From Apostichopus japonicus (Eukaryota > Echinodermata > Holothuroidea > Aspidochirotida > Stichopodidae): a stretch of DNA of 64,000 bases. Both the position numbers and the translations under genes were made by a program. Under the pieces are notes generated by a model that was not told the DNA's origin, ran no database searches, and saw nothing but the letters and a program-made list of their open reading frames with translations. How positions within the stretch are numbered: position 1 is the stretch's first letter; each line of letters opens with the position of its first letter. Where the stretch lies: NCBI RefSeq assembly GCF_037975245.1, contig NC_092577.1:3741501-3805500 (forward strand), in the 5' to 3' direction. Positions 1-11,651 of the stretch are shown here, piece after piece.

Positions 1-249
1 AAGCTTTTTTCACTTAGGAAGTTTGGAATTGGTGATTTGGACATTAAAAGCACATTCGGTATATAATAGACTGAGTTATATTAACGACTTCGTTCATATT
101 ATAGACCATTTACACTGTCTGGTAAGTGTGTTTAAACATTAAATAAATCCATTTTTAATCCAGTTACCGCTTGTTAACTTATGTTAACTGCTAGCCGTTC
201 TGAAAAGATGCATTTTATGAGCTTCATTTTACTTAGTATTGATCTCCTG

Positions 250-648
250 TCTCCCTCTTCCACTCTCTCTCTCTCTCCCTCCCTCCCTCTCTCCACCTCC
301 CTCTCCCTATCCCTCCACCTCCACCTCTCCCTCCACCTCTCCCTCTCCCTCTCCCTCTCCCTCTCCCTCTCCCTCTCCCTCTCCCTCTCCCTCTCCCTCT
401 CCCTCTCCCTCTCCACCTCCCTCTCCCTCTCCCTCTCCCTCTCCCTCTCCCTCTCCCTCTCCCTCTCCCTCTCCCTCTCCCTCTCCCTCTCCCTCTCCCT
501 CTCCCTCTCCCTCTCCCTCTCCCTCTCCCTCTCCCTCTCCCTCTCCCTCTCCCTCTCCCTCTCCCTCTCCCTCTCCCTCTCCCTCTCCCTCTCCCTCTCC
601 CTCCACCTCCACCTCCACCTCCCCCTCTCCCTCCACCTCTCCCTCTCT
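250..648. repeat. CCCTCT hexamer satellite
   Basis: About 400 bp of (CCCTCT)n with scattered CCACCT variants, mostly at the two ends. The core is nearly perfect. Because the unit is 6 bp, several frames stay open on both strands and give low-complexity Ser-Leu, Ser-Pro, Arg-Glu or Arg-Gly peptides; none is a gene. Confidence 0.97.
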
Positions 649-1997
649 GACCATTCACATTTTTGCAATTCATATTTTCACTTTTCTTTTTCTTTTGTCA
701 AGTTCACGCTGATTGGAAGGTCTATTTCAAGTCTAAGGTGAGAACTATATTTTGTTCCATTTAAATTACTCAATAGCGTAACATGCGTGAAACTTATAAT
801 GCATTTGCGTGCCGGTTGTGATTTGGATAATTGAAGCAATGTTATATAAAACTATGACATAATGGAGTGGTATTTTATTTCTTTGAAGAAAAAGACCTAC
901 TGCTGCTAAACAGTTTGCATGGTTTGTAGTCTCCTTTACTTCTTGATGCTTATTATCTTTACAGTTTAATTTACCTGGTTTCGTTTAACTTGAGTCGCTT
1001 TGTTTTTATCACACGTTGTATATCTCTTTAACGTTGTTTAAGACACACAGAGTTAATCAAGGAAGCCACATTTCAAGATACTTTTTCGCATTAAGATGAA
1101 GGGTACCTCAATTGTTCGTTCGTTTTACTTACCTTTGATCGTCTGTAATTTCCTTTCATTCCTGTCTCTCACTTCCCGGTACTGCTTGTTTCCATCTCTC
1201 GAGACATTTGTTTCATACAGAGCGTATAAGATGCGGCCGTAGTCTAAAGAGGGCAATCAAGTTTAGAGTCACGAAAGGATCGTTAGCGTTTCTTACTACG
1301 ACATGTCTGTCAAAAGTTACCTTCCTTATGACATATGCTTTATTGTTACTAATTTTAATGGCCTTGGTATTGTAATGACAAATCCTGGATCTATCTGAAG
1401 TATTAGAAATTAAATGATTCATTGAAACACATTTGACTTGAGAGTACCTACTTGAGTGCCTAACAATGTACTCACCTTGGCTGTTAGAGTATCCACATGT
1501 TGTAAACTCAATAGTTAAGGTATAACAGGCGCCAGAATTTGTGGTGTGAGGGTCATAGACAATTTTTGTCGCCATTTTTTAGAGTCAGAGAATTTAAGTT
1601 TCATTAATGTATTGATATGACTTTTCATGATATCATATAGGTTCAACCCTTAGTGACACTGCAGGAATTGTGATGCAAAATTGGCAAATGAAATGTACAA
1701 TCATGTAGATCCTACACTCTAGAAATCAGCCAGGCTGAGTGAAAACAACCCTCTTTCTATGAAACTTTAATTACTACCGGACGGTATGTTTCAAGACTTC
1801 ATTTGTGTAGTACAACTGTAAATATTACCAATGTAAACAACTGTGTACGTGAGTTATGAAATGTCAGCCATTTTGGAAGAACGGTTGAGGAAGTTTCAGT
1901 TCATGCCTCAAGTGACCACGGTCCTATATTCTGTATAACCTTTATTAACGATATCAAATGTTTACAAATACATATAATACTACGTACGTACAATTAT
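649..1997. other. Intergenic, no supported gene
   Basis: AT-rich unique-looking DNA. The only long frame is a 120-codon ORF on the minus strand (1575 to 1213) that starts at a real ATG in a fair Kozak context. I recognise no domain in it and see no flanking exons, so it is not called as a gene. Confidence 0.5.
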
Positions 1998-2214
1998 ACG
2001 TGTTAGCTCAGTGTTTACTCCGGTGCCTTTTAATAATAAGGTCCCGAGTTCGAGTCACTCCAAGATTAATGTATGTCGTCCAGTTACAGAGTTGTTGAAA
2101 ATTGACTTTTTATAATCATTGACGTTAAATATGAATCTAAGAGACTGACTTCGGCCAACTTGCGGTCAACTTGTGGCTTCTTCGCGAGTTCCTGCTTGCA
2201 GGAGGATCTAAAAT
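1998..2214 (+). mobile_element. tRNA-derived SINE, family A, copy 1
   Basis: The head looks like a tRNA gene: an A-box-like TTAGCTCAGTG near 2002 and a B-box-like GAGTTCGAGTCACTCC near 2046. It is followed by a body that matches two other copies in the window (27041-27263 minus, 47833-48060 plus) to the same 3' end, GGAGGATCTAAA. An RNA polymerase III retrotransposon that would need a LINE in trans. Diverged, so old. Confidence 0.85.
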
Positions 2215-3575
2215 ACAAACAATTATACGCAGATAATTCATGTCTCTATAGTAACCCCCCCCCCTTCATACCTGGCCCCATGCCCCACACGAGCACGCAC
2301 ACAAAATTGTTGTTCCCTTCGCAACTTCCACATCGATTATGTAACCTTGTGAGCATAACTGCGGAACGTCACGTGAGCCCCTTCGAAATTTGATTTTTTT
2401 TTTTTTTTTTTAAAGTTAAGTTCAGGATAAAACCCAGACATTTATATGTGATAAGCAATGCCTATTTCAGACTAATATATGCCCTATTATATTTGGAGTC
2501 TACCAAAACGAGTCCAAAATAATCCAAGTGAAACAGTCGTCACCGCCAATTTAAAAGAGCGGCCATTTTGTCTTAGTCTATTACGTATAACCCCCAAAAC
2601 AGCTGTTTGATGTGAGATGGAACATATTTGTGATACCAGCCACTATACCTTGCAATTAAGAACAACGTAACAGTAACGTTAACAGTGACAGTACACGTCT
2701 AAAGCTCTACTAAAATTCCATCTGCAATACTAGGACTAATTTCCTTGTGCTCTCATTCCCCAAATAATGTACTCGACACCTCCGAGTCTTCTTATCTTCT
2801 GCTGTGCCACATCGCCATACACTTTAGCACGGAGAAATTGTTCTTACTCCGTAACTTTCCTTTCGTCCTAGGCAATCGTCCTGAAGTATCATATTTTTTC
2901 ATGTGCTGATTTCAAACCGGATTGACCAATCATTACGCGCGACAGCGCATATAGGATTTTAGTGTGTAAAATCTCTCGCATGTATTAAAGCCAATGGCAT
3001 CTCTCCATTGAAATACTCTTTGCACAACTATTAGTAGCAGTAATAGTAGTATTACAAATCAAATCGTTGACGATTTTAGACCGTGCAATTATTTATAATA
3101 CCTTTGCAAACAGTATTCTAGTACCGCACTATTGTTGAGATTTCAGTACAAGGTAAGCTTCATATACTGTTTTGCTCAAGTGGATCCAGAGAGAAGAAAA
3201 AAATTGAAAAAGGCAAAGTCAATGGGGCATTACAGCATATTTTGCTGTCGGTCTGTTGGTTGGATAGTATTGTTGGTATGGCGGCAAAGTTCTATATAGA
3301 CTTATACTTCATATAGCTAACGGTACTGTATGTTACAGCTGATTGCATACATACCTTACTGTTTCAATGTTTCAGTTAACTGCCAAGGTATAGCGACTTT
3401 ATCATATATATGTTCCACCTCACATCGAACAGCTGTTTCGGGGGACTATACGTTTAGGGAAAAACCCAGTTCTCTTAAAATGAAGCATTTGTTTCAATCA
3501 TCGGGTAAAAGTGTCCGTGTAAATCTAAGTCAATTTTGTAGTAAAATTATAAAAACTGTTGTCTCTTAAAAAGTC
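2215..3575. other. Intergenic, no supported gene
   Basis: Contains a short poly-C run near 2258 and a poly-T run near 2393-2411. No ORF with recognisable content and no clear repeat ends were seen. Confidence 0.5.
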
Positions 3576-3580
3576 TCTGG

Positions 3581-3640
3581 CAGGGGCGTATCCAGGGGGG
3601 CGCAACAGGCGCGCGCCCCCCCCCCCTATTGGCCGTCACC

Positions 3641-3671
<31 letters not shown>

Positions 3672-4879
3672 GACGAACTTTATGTGAGATGTCGGTGATC
3701 GCTCAACCCCCCCCCCCTCCCGTATGCTTTATTTTTTGTTTGCCAAAAAAAGGTTCTGGCGAAGTTCGGCGGCATAATAGTTTTAGAAACATAGATGGTA
3801 ATTGTGTTTGTATTATCACTATAAACACTAAATGACATGCCAGCCATACTAAATTGTGCATTTTGTGTCCATATTTACTGGAAATGTTGCTTATTATTAA
3901 GGTCGAAAAATGGATCACATATGGCCATGGGCGGCGATCCTGGGTGGAGGGGGGATATATCCCCCATGAAAATGGGTGGAGGGGATGTAATGCACCATAT
4001 CCCCCCCCCCCCACCAAATGCCAGGGATAAGAATATTTTCATGCCTACATTTATGCATCTTCGTTAATGTACGGCTCTTTTTTAGCTTCATTTCTCGCCT
4101 ACCATAAACGCAGTGCGATCTATTCAAATAAAGCGTCTTTATAAAGCAAAAATAGTTGACTGTAGGCTTCATTGGCCCTATAACAACAAAATGTATTATT
4201 GCGCCCACGGTATTGATATAGTACATATATGCACCCTCATAGTATTCATATAGGCCCTATAGTAGGCCTACACACGTACATGTTCCCTCGAACAGCTGAG
4301 AATCTCATGTAACCAGGGTAATGCTTAATACACGTTTCACCTGGATGCCCTAGCAATCGGTACCTAGGAATGTAACTATGTGTAATTGTGTATTGCATGT
4401 GTATAGGCCTATAATAGCCTGCATGAGGCCATTTTCTTCATCGAATAATATAACAGAGCTCTCGAACATTCTAACGTTGCGCCTGAAACAAGATTGACAG
4501 GGGCAATTTTCCCAAAATAACACCCGAAATTTAAAAAAAAAGTATTTTGGATCCTGATTATGAGATATTTCGGACATGACATCCCTATTTTAAATTTGGG
4601 TATATGCCGCTTGGAAACCTCGGGAAGTGCCGTTTCCGGCCATCTAGAGGGTTTGTTAATCCCAAAATTTTCTTGTACGCTTCAATAGTCAACAAGGTCA
4701 TATCCCCCCCCCCCCCCACTCGGAAGTACGGATCGCCGCCCATGCATATGACACCATTTTGCATTTCAGCCCTTCTTTGAAAGCAAAAATTGTACACCCC
4801 TCCCCTTAGACCCATCCCCCAGGACGGCGATCATTCATGCCTGGCGCCCCCCTATTGGAAAATCCTGGATACGCCCCTG
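3581..4879. mobile_element. hAT-like non-autonomous DNA transposon (outer)
   Basis: The ends are perfect 16-bp terminal inverted repeats, CAGGGGCGTATCCAGG at 3581-3596 and its complement at 4864-4879. The 5-bp sequence TCTGG flanks both sides (3576-3580 and 4880-4884) as a target duplication. The CAGGGGCG end is typical of hAT elements; the 5-bp duplication is shorter than the usual 8 bp. No transposase is recognisable in the 1,299 bp. A second element (3926-4744) is nested inside. Confidence 0.82.
3926..4744. mobile_element. Nested hAT-like MITE
   Basis: Perfect 15-bp terminal inverted repeats, CATGGGCGGCGATCC at 3926-3940 and its complement at 4730-4744. The flanking 8-mers CATATGGC (3918-3925) and CATATGAC (4745-4752) differ at one base and look like an hAT-sized target duplication. 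Poly-C and poly-G runs sit just inside both ends. It lies inside the 3581-4879 element, so it inserted later. Confidence 0.75.
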
Positions 4880-4884
4880 TCTGG

Positions 4885-5451
4885 TGCCACGTTTCATTTT
4901 CAGACTAAAGTCTGCCTCCCCCCCCCCTTCCCCTTTCCCTTCTCAAACTATTCAGCACAAATCGTTGAAAGAACGTGCGTCATTCTTTTCTTTTTACTCC
5001 CTATGCTCTTAAGTTATATGTTATTTGTCATTTTGTAAATCCCTGGATTATTATTGAAATGTACCGTGTAAATGTCTTATAATAAAAATACACTGAAACT
5101 GATACGTCACACAAGAACACCAAATGACCGCTCTTCTGCAAATTGGCGGTGACGAAGATTTCACTTCATATTTTTCAAGGTAGTTTAGGCAAAATCCAAA
5201 TGATGTGAGTTATTAGTTTGGAATGGACATTGTCTAGCACATATAAATGTCTGGTTTTATCCTGAACTTCCCCCTTTTAGCATGAAATGTTTTAAAGTTT
5301 GGTTGAGCAATCTATTAAGTACTAATAACATGTGATCAAATTATATTAAGCCACGCTTGAACACACCTCGCAATTTATTGTAAAGTACAAGAGTGTGTGG
5401 GATAGTAATATTATTTGATTTGCTGAGCCTCATGGAATACGCGAGTGAGTG
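4885..5451. other. Intergenic, no supported gene
   Basis: AT-rich sequence. Nothing recognisable was found. Confidence 0.5.
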
Positions 5452-5604
5452 TGCCCGGCGGTGACGGTAGAACGACCCACGAGCACATGCATAGAGTTGT
5501 GACCATTGTCAACTTTAATGTATCGGGTACTGGCTAGGATGTGCCCGGAGGAGACGGCAGAACGACACACGAACACAAGCATAGAGTTGTGACCATTGTA
5601 ACCG
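5452..5604. repeat. Two-copy tandem duplication beside telomeric repeats
   Basis: Two diverged copies of a block of about 63 bp, beginning GTGCCCGG at 5452 and 5541 (spacing 89 bp) and ending in GAGTTGTGACCATTGT. The second copy runs directly into the telomere-like tract. Confidence 0.8.
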
Positions 5605-5607
5605 TTG

Positions 5608-5724
5608 TAACCCTAACCCCTACCCCTAACCCTAACCCTAACCCCTAACCCTAACCCCTAACCCTAACCCCTAACCCCTAACCCTAACCCCTAACCCTAA
5701 CCCCTAACCCTAACCCTAACCCTA
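5608..5724. repeat. Interstitial telomere-like array (CCCTAA/CCCCTAA)
   Basis: About 117 bp of mixed CCCTAA and CCCCTAA units on the plus strand (TTAGGG and TTAGGGG on the minus). TTAGGG is the usual metazoan telomere repeat. The extra-C variants and single-copy flanks show an internal relic, not a chromosome end. A shorter scrap lies at 19169-19218. Confidence 0.93.
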
Positions 5725-5726
5725 CA

Positions 5727-7405
5727 ACAGATCTTCATATTGTAGCAAATGGAAGTATGGAAACCATTGTTATAAAAAAAATCTTTGCAATATTCTAGTA
5801 CCTTTTGTGGTTTTCTGAAAGACCCCGATCTTTCATACAATATGAATATTCATAAATAGTTTAGAAAAATTAGACTTAATCTTCCCCAAAAGTGAAGAAG
5901 ATTCGTTCATTTTTCTTCATCACAGCTTAAGAAGTTTCTTATTGGCCATAAATAATGGACGATTCCAATCTTGTTTCCATCCAATAAGTGCATTGACTAA
6001 GCTTTAATATCCCACACGGCTTCAACCTAATGCCACGCATTTACAGATGTAATCTTTTTAATAAACTCTAATTAGAACCCGCTTTTTATCTGATTATGTG
6101 CGTCACATATGGTTAAGGGTTCTGTTGCGTCAAATGTTGAGTTAAAGGCTTGAGAAATCGATGATAATCCAGGTATATTCTGTGAAAATCTAAACCGTTT
6201 TTGTGTTGGATATTTTCAGTTGTGCGAAAGCCTTTGTAGGGAAAAGGCAGATTACAGGAAAGTGTTTCAGGTACTATACTATTGGGTGAGAGAAAGTGCC
6301 GAGTTTCGGATCTGTGTCTCTCATATTCTTCTGAAAATTTTGCAACGCGTTCAAGAAATATTATTTTCTTGGTCTGGAAAAGGGGCGTCTCATTTATAGA
6401 TATGTTTAATGAAAGCTATATGGACCGTTACTTAGTTTCTTCACAAATGTTTATCACAAATCGATCATAAAGTGATATAGTATTTACTTGTATTTGGACA
6501 ACGTCGGTAAGCAGAAAAAAGTGAGTACTATTCCATATCTTTTATATCTTTATGTGACATATATAGTTATAAACTAATAAAAATAAGATATCGTTATGCA
6601 ATAAGGTTTCTCTTCTATATGGAAGTTTTGTACAAACCATTATTAAATCTTAATAAATACATCTTTTGTAGATGTCGTGTTGGTGTTGTCACATATTAGT
6701 TGTTGGTTTTGTATATGTCAATTTGTAAATTTTGTAATTTTTTTATTCTCAATTGCTTATTTCGACTTTAAATTAATGTGATCAGAAATATCTAGCATAA
6801 CATCTCCGTATATCCGATTTGATAATAAAAGGTGTGTTATTACCGAGAGTAGAAAGACGTACTTTGCATTAATAAAAAGTTGGGTTTTTTTTCTCCCCTC
6901 GTTCGAAATATTTTACCCAGCTTACCGACTGGTTTTTTTTTATATATTAATTCACACATTTTAGGAACTTTCCATTAAATAGAAAGATTTTCGTGAGTAA
7001 TTGGTAGCGTCCATGCATGCTTTAAAAGCACACCTTAATTCAGTATAAATCATATTCATGTTTAACAAGAAAAATATACTGTGTTTGGTTCAATCTATAC
7101 TTTCAATGGCTTCAAAATTTCAACACGACTGCACTGCAGTTATAATGAATGGGGTGCGTTTACTTCCCTAAAGTGTTGCGACGGAGGTCAATTAACAATT
7201 CTTCAGTCTTAGAAACATTCGGTTTAAGAAACTTTAAATCACAATAAGCTACAAAAGATTGCAGCTGGCTAAGATATATGCATTGTCATAATTACCATTC
7301 ATCAAGCCAATCTTAGCGGTGTCAACAGCAGATCTTATGAGTGAGCACCCGGCCGTTCTTCTGAACTTTTGTTATCATACTTAAATAATGTCAAATGAAA
7401 CGGTG
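5727..7405. other. Intergenic, no supported gene
   Basis: AT-rich, no recognisable coding sequence or repeat ends. Confidence 0.5.
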
Positions 7406-8110
7406 CTAGAACCGTCCCCTTATAGAGGCTCCCGTATTTGACCAAATTATATCAGAACTGCAAGTTAGGCTAAATTTTACAAATTTAGTTATGTTTGTAA
7501 GGTAGTCCATGATCCAATAAATTAGGCTAATTGGAACATTCATATTGTCAATATGAGGCTTTACGGTATTGAGAGCTGATGACACGAGCATAATTCCCTC
7601 TGCAAGAATGTTCTAAATGAGAATATAACCTTTCCAGGATTACGAGGACGGTGTCTTCGTAAAATACGACTTGATTGGTACGCAAACTGAAGAGGATCTA
7701 AAAAAGGGTACAACGAATGGTTTAATATGTTCTAAAAATAAACGTTTGCAGACTTTTATTGGCACCGCAGTTAGGGCAACAGGGCACAAGTCGTTTAAAC
7801 AGAATATTTCACTAATTCTGGGTACTGGTACAATATAGGACTGCTTCCATAAAGTAGGTATAGCACGAGGTTGAAATAACTGATTGAAAAGAAGCGTAAC
7901 AAATATTGGCTAATTGAAGTTTTCACATTGTTTAAAACCCAGTGGTGAAAGCTTATCTGGTCTATCAGCCTTTGATGAGAGCAGCCTAGAGTAATAGCGA
8001 CGAACCTCGCTAACTGTAACGGTTACGTCACAATCAGAATTTGAAAACAGCTGCTGTTGTAAATTGTCAGATTCAGCTGAAAAACAATCATGTTGATCAA
8101 AACGGTTGTA
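7406..8110 (-). pseudogene. Non-LTR retrotransposon reverse transcriptase remnant
   Basis: Translating the minus strand from about 8100 downwards gives broken RT-domain sequence in several frames. In order I see SEVRRYYSRL followed by KADRPDKLSPLGFKQC (the pre-fingers region). Next comes IFVTLLFNQLFQ then AIPTLWKQSYIVPVP (fingers), then PVALTAVPIKVCKRL. After a stop and frame changes follow SALNTVKPHI, ISLIYWIMDYLTN and DIIWSNTGA (palm, just before the usual QGxVLSP). These blocks match the CR1/L2/Jockey-type LINE RT pattern. Stops and frameshifts make it dead. The catalytic FADD region is missing, and the endonuclease was not found upstream. Confidence 0.85.
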
Positions 8111-9447
8111 AAAATAAATTTAATTGACTTGCCTAGTTTGTACTTATTCTGTGTAACTGGCAACAATTAGATTTATTACTATAACCCACTCATCAAACAC
8201 ATGCCTTCCCGGACCCGATTCATATTATTTCATGTAAGAAGTCCTACATTTTATCCCTGTATATGATGCTTTCTCCACTCGAATGACCCTTTTGAGTTCA
8301 GACTGTACATGTTTCAGTCCGACTCGATCCTCTCCTCTTCCCGCACCCCCCCCCCCTCCCACCCACCCCCCCCCCCTGCCGAAAAGCCTCTTCTCCTTGT
8401 TAAGGACGTATGTTACCTTTCTCGTTATCCAAAGTTTATTGTTGGGAAATATTTTAATCTGCTTGGGTTTGGATTGTAAGGTCGACGGAGGAATTGATCT
8501 ACTCGCCTACTGTTTCTGTTTGTTCAACTTGGTTTCAAGGAGCGTCTACCAGCACAATCCAATACAAATGAGTATGTGTATATCTACCATCGTGTATCTT
8601 TGAATGCACTTGAAACGGCAAATCGGTCCTTCTTCGTTGAATGTGAAGTATCTTTTGAAGATGCCATGACCATCAACCTTTGATGAAGATTAAGTCACAA
8701 TCAGAATTTTAAAACAACTGTTGTAAATTAGTCACATCCACGACATAAGCGTTACGAGCTGTAGTTTTCGTACTTTATTGAATAGAAGGTATACTATAAA
8801 CATATATTCTGTACATAGTCCCCAAACCTGTAAGATACACTTGTTCGTTGATTCATTATAAGGAACTTAATGTTTGGCAGCTTATACCACGCAAGTTAGT
8901 TAAAATAACTTTGAACTCAGTCGGCGATAGCAAATCAGTTTTAAATTGTAAACCTAACAAGACGTAATTTGAACAACAATCATAGCAAAATGTAGTAAAC
9001 CATTGTATATTTATATCATCATGATCCAAATATGTGTCTATTTAAGAAATTCTGCAGTGCCCTGTGTATACTAGCCTTGGGTATGAATTGTTTTGTCTTT
9101 CACGTATTAATTTGCACAAAACAAAAGAATGATATGCATCCTCAACTCTATAGATCTTGCTTCATGTGAAGTTATCAACTACACCCGATTTGCATTACAT
9201 CGAAGTAATTTTGTAGTTTGATTTTACAAAATGACAAGCATCCCATAGACCAGCGGTCAGCAAACGTTTAGGCCATATACCTAGGATCTTCAATGGAAAG
9301 CCACGAACCACCATACTATGGCCTTAATCTTGAGCAGTATAAATTAACCGGTCTCTGTTGGCAAGGTCCGATAACTGTTGACTTTTACAGTATCGATTAA
9401 AACACTGATATCTTTTTCTTTCCCCCGTTTGGTTCGAGCCTCAATCT
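8111..9447. other. Intergenic; small second LINE scrap at 8640-8740
   Basis: 8693-8735 repeats, in diverged form, the RT-remnant segment at 8030-8072 (shared GTCACAATCAGAATTT and CTGTTGTAAATT). This suggests a second fragment of the same LINE family. A poly-C tract lies at 8346-8377. No host gene was seen. Confidence 0.5.
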
Positions 9448-9612
9448 CAGTTGCGTAGGAAGGTACTTTTGAGGGGGGCTGAAGACTGATGGCCGGCCTG
9501 GGGGAGGGGTCTAAGGGGAGCGAAGCGGGGGGCGAAATGATACTTCCGCCCCCATATTTTTCGCTGGGGGCTGGCGCCCCCAGCCCCCCCCCCGGTTCCT
9601 ACGCCCTTGCAG
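9448..9612. mobile_element. Short hAT-like MITE
   Basis: The ends are imperfect inverted repeats, with GCGTAGGAAGG at the left (about 9453) against CCTACGC at the right (about 9598-9604), and the G/C-rich interior can fold back. The 7-mer TCAATCT lies directly outside both ends (9441-9447 and 9613-9619). End positions are uncertain by a few bases because the two ends are not symmetrical. Confidence 0.55.
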
Positions 9613-9780
9613 TCAATCTTATTAGTTCAGTTTGTAGATGGTCACTGAAGCCTGTCTTACAAAGTCCTCAGTAACAAACTCGCAGATATAATGGTTACCG
9701 ATTACCGTATTCGAAATGTCTAGTTTCATGTTAATTGTTATAACCCACAGTGTATCCTCCACATTGTATACTCCACACTC

Positions 9781-10105
9781 CACGCCCACGAGAGCGATGC
9801 AGTCAAGTGGTTAAGTGGACTTGTGATCTTAAGGTTTGCAGGTTCGAGTCTGTGCCAGATCGGTACGTTGTGTCCTAATTGGGCAAGGCACTTATCTCCA
9901 TTGCCTTTCTTTCGCACAGATGTATAAATGGGGACTTGTAAATGCAGTTGCCTGCGCCGGTGACCCAGGGGCACGTCAATATGGTGCACTGTATTGTCCC
10001 AGGAGGGATTGTTTAAATTATGGAAACTTTGGTGTGTGCGGGGTGTGACAAGATACCAATGACAAGGTATTATGATGTTAAGTCGTATGAGAAGGCCTTG
10101 ACTGT
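9781..10105 (+). mobile_element. tRNA-derived SINE, family B
   Basis: A tRNA-like head with GTCAAGTGGTTAAGTGG (A-box-like, about 9801) and GGTTCGAGTCTGTGCC (B-box-like, about 9841) is followed by a non-tRNA body containing TTGGGCAAGGCACTTATC and ATGTATAAATGGGGAC. That body resembles conserved central domains I recall from SINEs of marine invertebrates; the exact superfamily is unchecked. The head and body differ from family A. The 3' end is approximate. Confidence 0.75.
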
Positions 10106-10243
10106 AAAACTTCAACTTGTTAACTCTTATTACTTAAAAGTTCTGCTTGAAGACAAATCAAAGTGATAGATATATTGGATAATTACCTTCTAACCACACA
10201 CACACGCCCACCACTACCACCACACTCCCTCTACCCTCTACGT

Positions 10244-10557
10244 CTTATACACCGTCAAATCTCTTCCCATCGCAACTTCAACCTCCCGGAACTTTAATAT
10301 GTCTTGCTGACAGTTGATCGGTATCGAAAATCGGAACTCCCTGTTGCGAATAAAATCTTTGTCCTCTTTTAAGTTTGATCAGGGCTAATATCTGATCAGA
10401 CTTATACACCGTCAAATCTCTTCCCATTGCAACTTCAACCTCCCGGAACTTCAATATGTCTTGCTGACAGTTGATCGGTATCGAAAATTGGAACTCCCTG
10501 TTGCGAATAAAATCTTTGTCCTCTTTTAAGTTTGATCAGGGCTAATATCTGATCAGA
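10244..10557. repeat. 157-bp tandem duplication
   Basis: Two near-identical copies starting CTTATACACCGTC at 10244 and 10401, with a period of 157 bp and only a few substitutions. Recent local duplication, no coding content seen. Confidence 0.93.
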
Positions 10558-11651
10558 CTTTCCTTGGCTTGAAACCATGTTTGGTGACGGTTAGTGACCT
10601 CTGATGTTTTTACAGGTAAACACTAATGCGTTTCGCCCCCACCCCCACACCACCTTCCCTTATTGGGTGAGTGGTTGGGTCCTTACAGAACACTCATGAA
10701 AGAAGTTCACTTTCTCTTTTTCTTTTTCTATCTCTTAGTTTCTCCTTAAGTTTTATTTATAACCTACATTACCACAGAAACAATTAAAATTGCCGATTCA
10801 CTTGCATAAGCATTCTTTCTGCGATACACATTAGCAAAGCTTATAAGGCCTTTTAGTGCAGTGCACTAACATTGGCCAAAGGCGGTATTTTTCCCACCAT
10901 CAGAAGGATTGCAGTCAGTAAGACTCTATTGCAGTAACAACGTCCCCTCCAATACACCTCCCCACCACTTTTGAAAGCAAACCGTAGACCGCATGTACAT
11001 TGCAATTCAGAGCTCCATGTTCTCTGTACGCTTTCAAATTTCTGAATTCGAATGAAACTGTCCATTTTTACTGTATTTTACGGTAACATTCAAACTTATT
11101 TCCTGTTTATTGTTTCCTGTTTGTAATTTCCTGTTTGTAATGTGTGCAATGCACTGTGTTCACGTTTCTTGTAACAGAGACACACATACGCCCAAACTAT
11201 ATTTAAAACCACTCAACATATATATGAGATATCCTTAATACTTACATTAAATTAAAAGAGCTATTACTATTATTAGTAAGCTAAATAACTGACAAGAATT
11301 CAAATTAGCGAGTAAGTCATTCTTATTATTATGATTTGACAAGACAGATCGCTCTACTTTCATTTCTTATCTTAGCTTAATGGAGTGAAAAGTAACCTAC
11401 ATTCATGTGAAGAGAAGGGATTATTACTTTGAAACGATCAAAGAAATTAATTTTATATTATAGCTATTCTACCGTGATGAGCAGATATTAATAAATTATG
11501 AAACTTACAGGCTATCCAGGATACACACAAAGTAAACTTAAAAGAAATTTACAGTAGAAGCAAAACACACATCGTCCTTTTATAAACTTGGAAAGATTTC
11601 AATTTTTGTGTTTCAGAGTGAGCTGCCCAACACTGAAGACGATTAGACACT
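10558..11651. other. Upstream region of GPCR 1
   Basis: AT-rich, with no gene. It should contain the promoter and 5' UTR of the receptor at 11652, but I see no TATA box or initiator strong enough to call. An upstream 5' UTR exon cannot be excluded. Confidence 0.4.

Noticed and set aside
174-741. Several overlapping long ORFs on both strands
   Set aside because: They are translations of the CCCTCT hexamer repeat in all phases; peptide composition is two-residue repeats.
1213-1575. 120-codon ORF on the minus strand with a fair Kozak start
   Set aside because: No recognised domain, no neighbouring exons and length within chance expectation for 64 kb. It stays a candidate only if transcripts are found.
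2000-2065. Genuine tRNA gene
   Set aside because: A and B boxes are present, but the acceptor stem does not pair and a shared SINE body follows in three copies. The same holds for 9789-9856 and 47835-47900.
8283-8603. 106-codon ORF with Pro-rich start
   Set aside because: Runs through a poly-C tract, no ATG-supported domain, and composition is not protein-like.
9250-9330. CAGCGGTCAGCAAACG-like hAT end
   Set aside because: Resembles some hAT ends but no inverted partner or duplication was found nearby.
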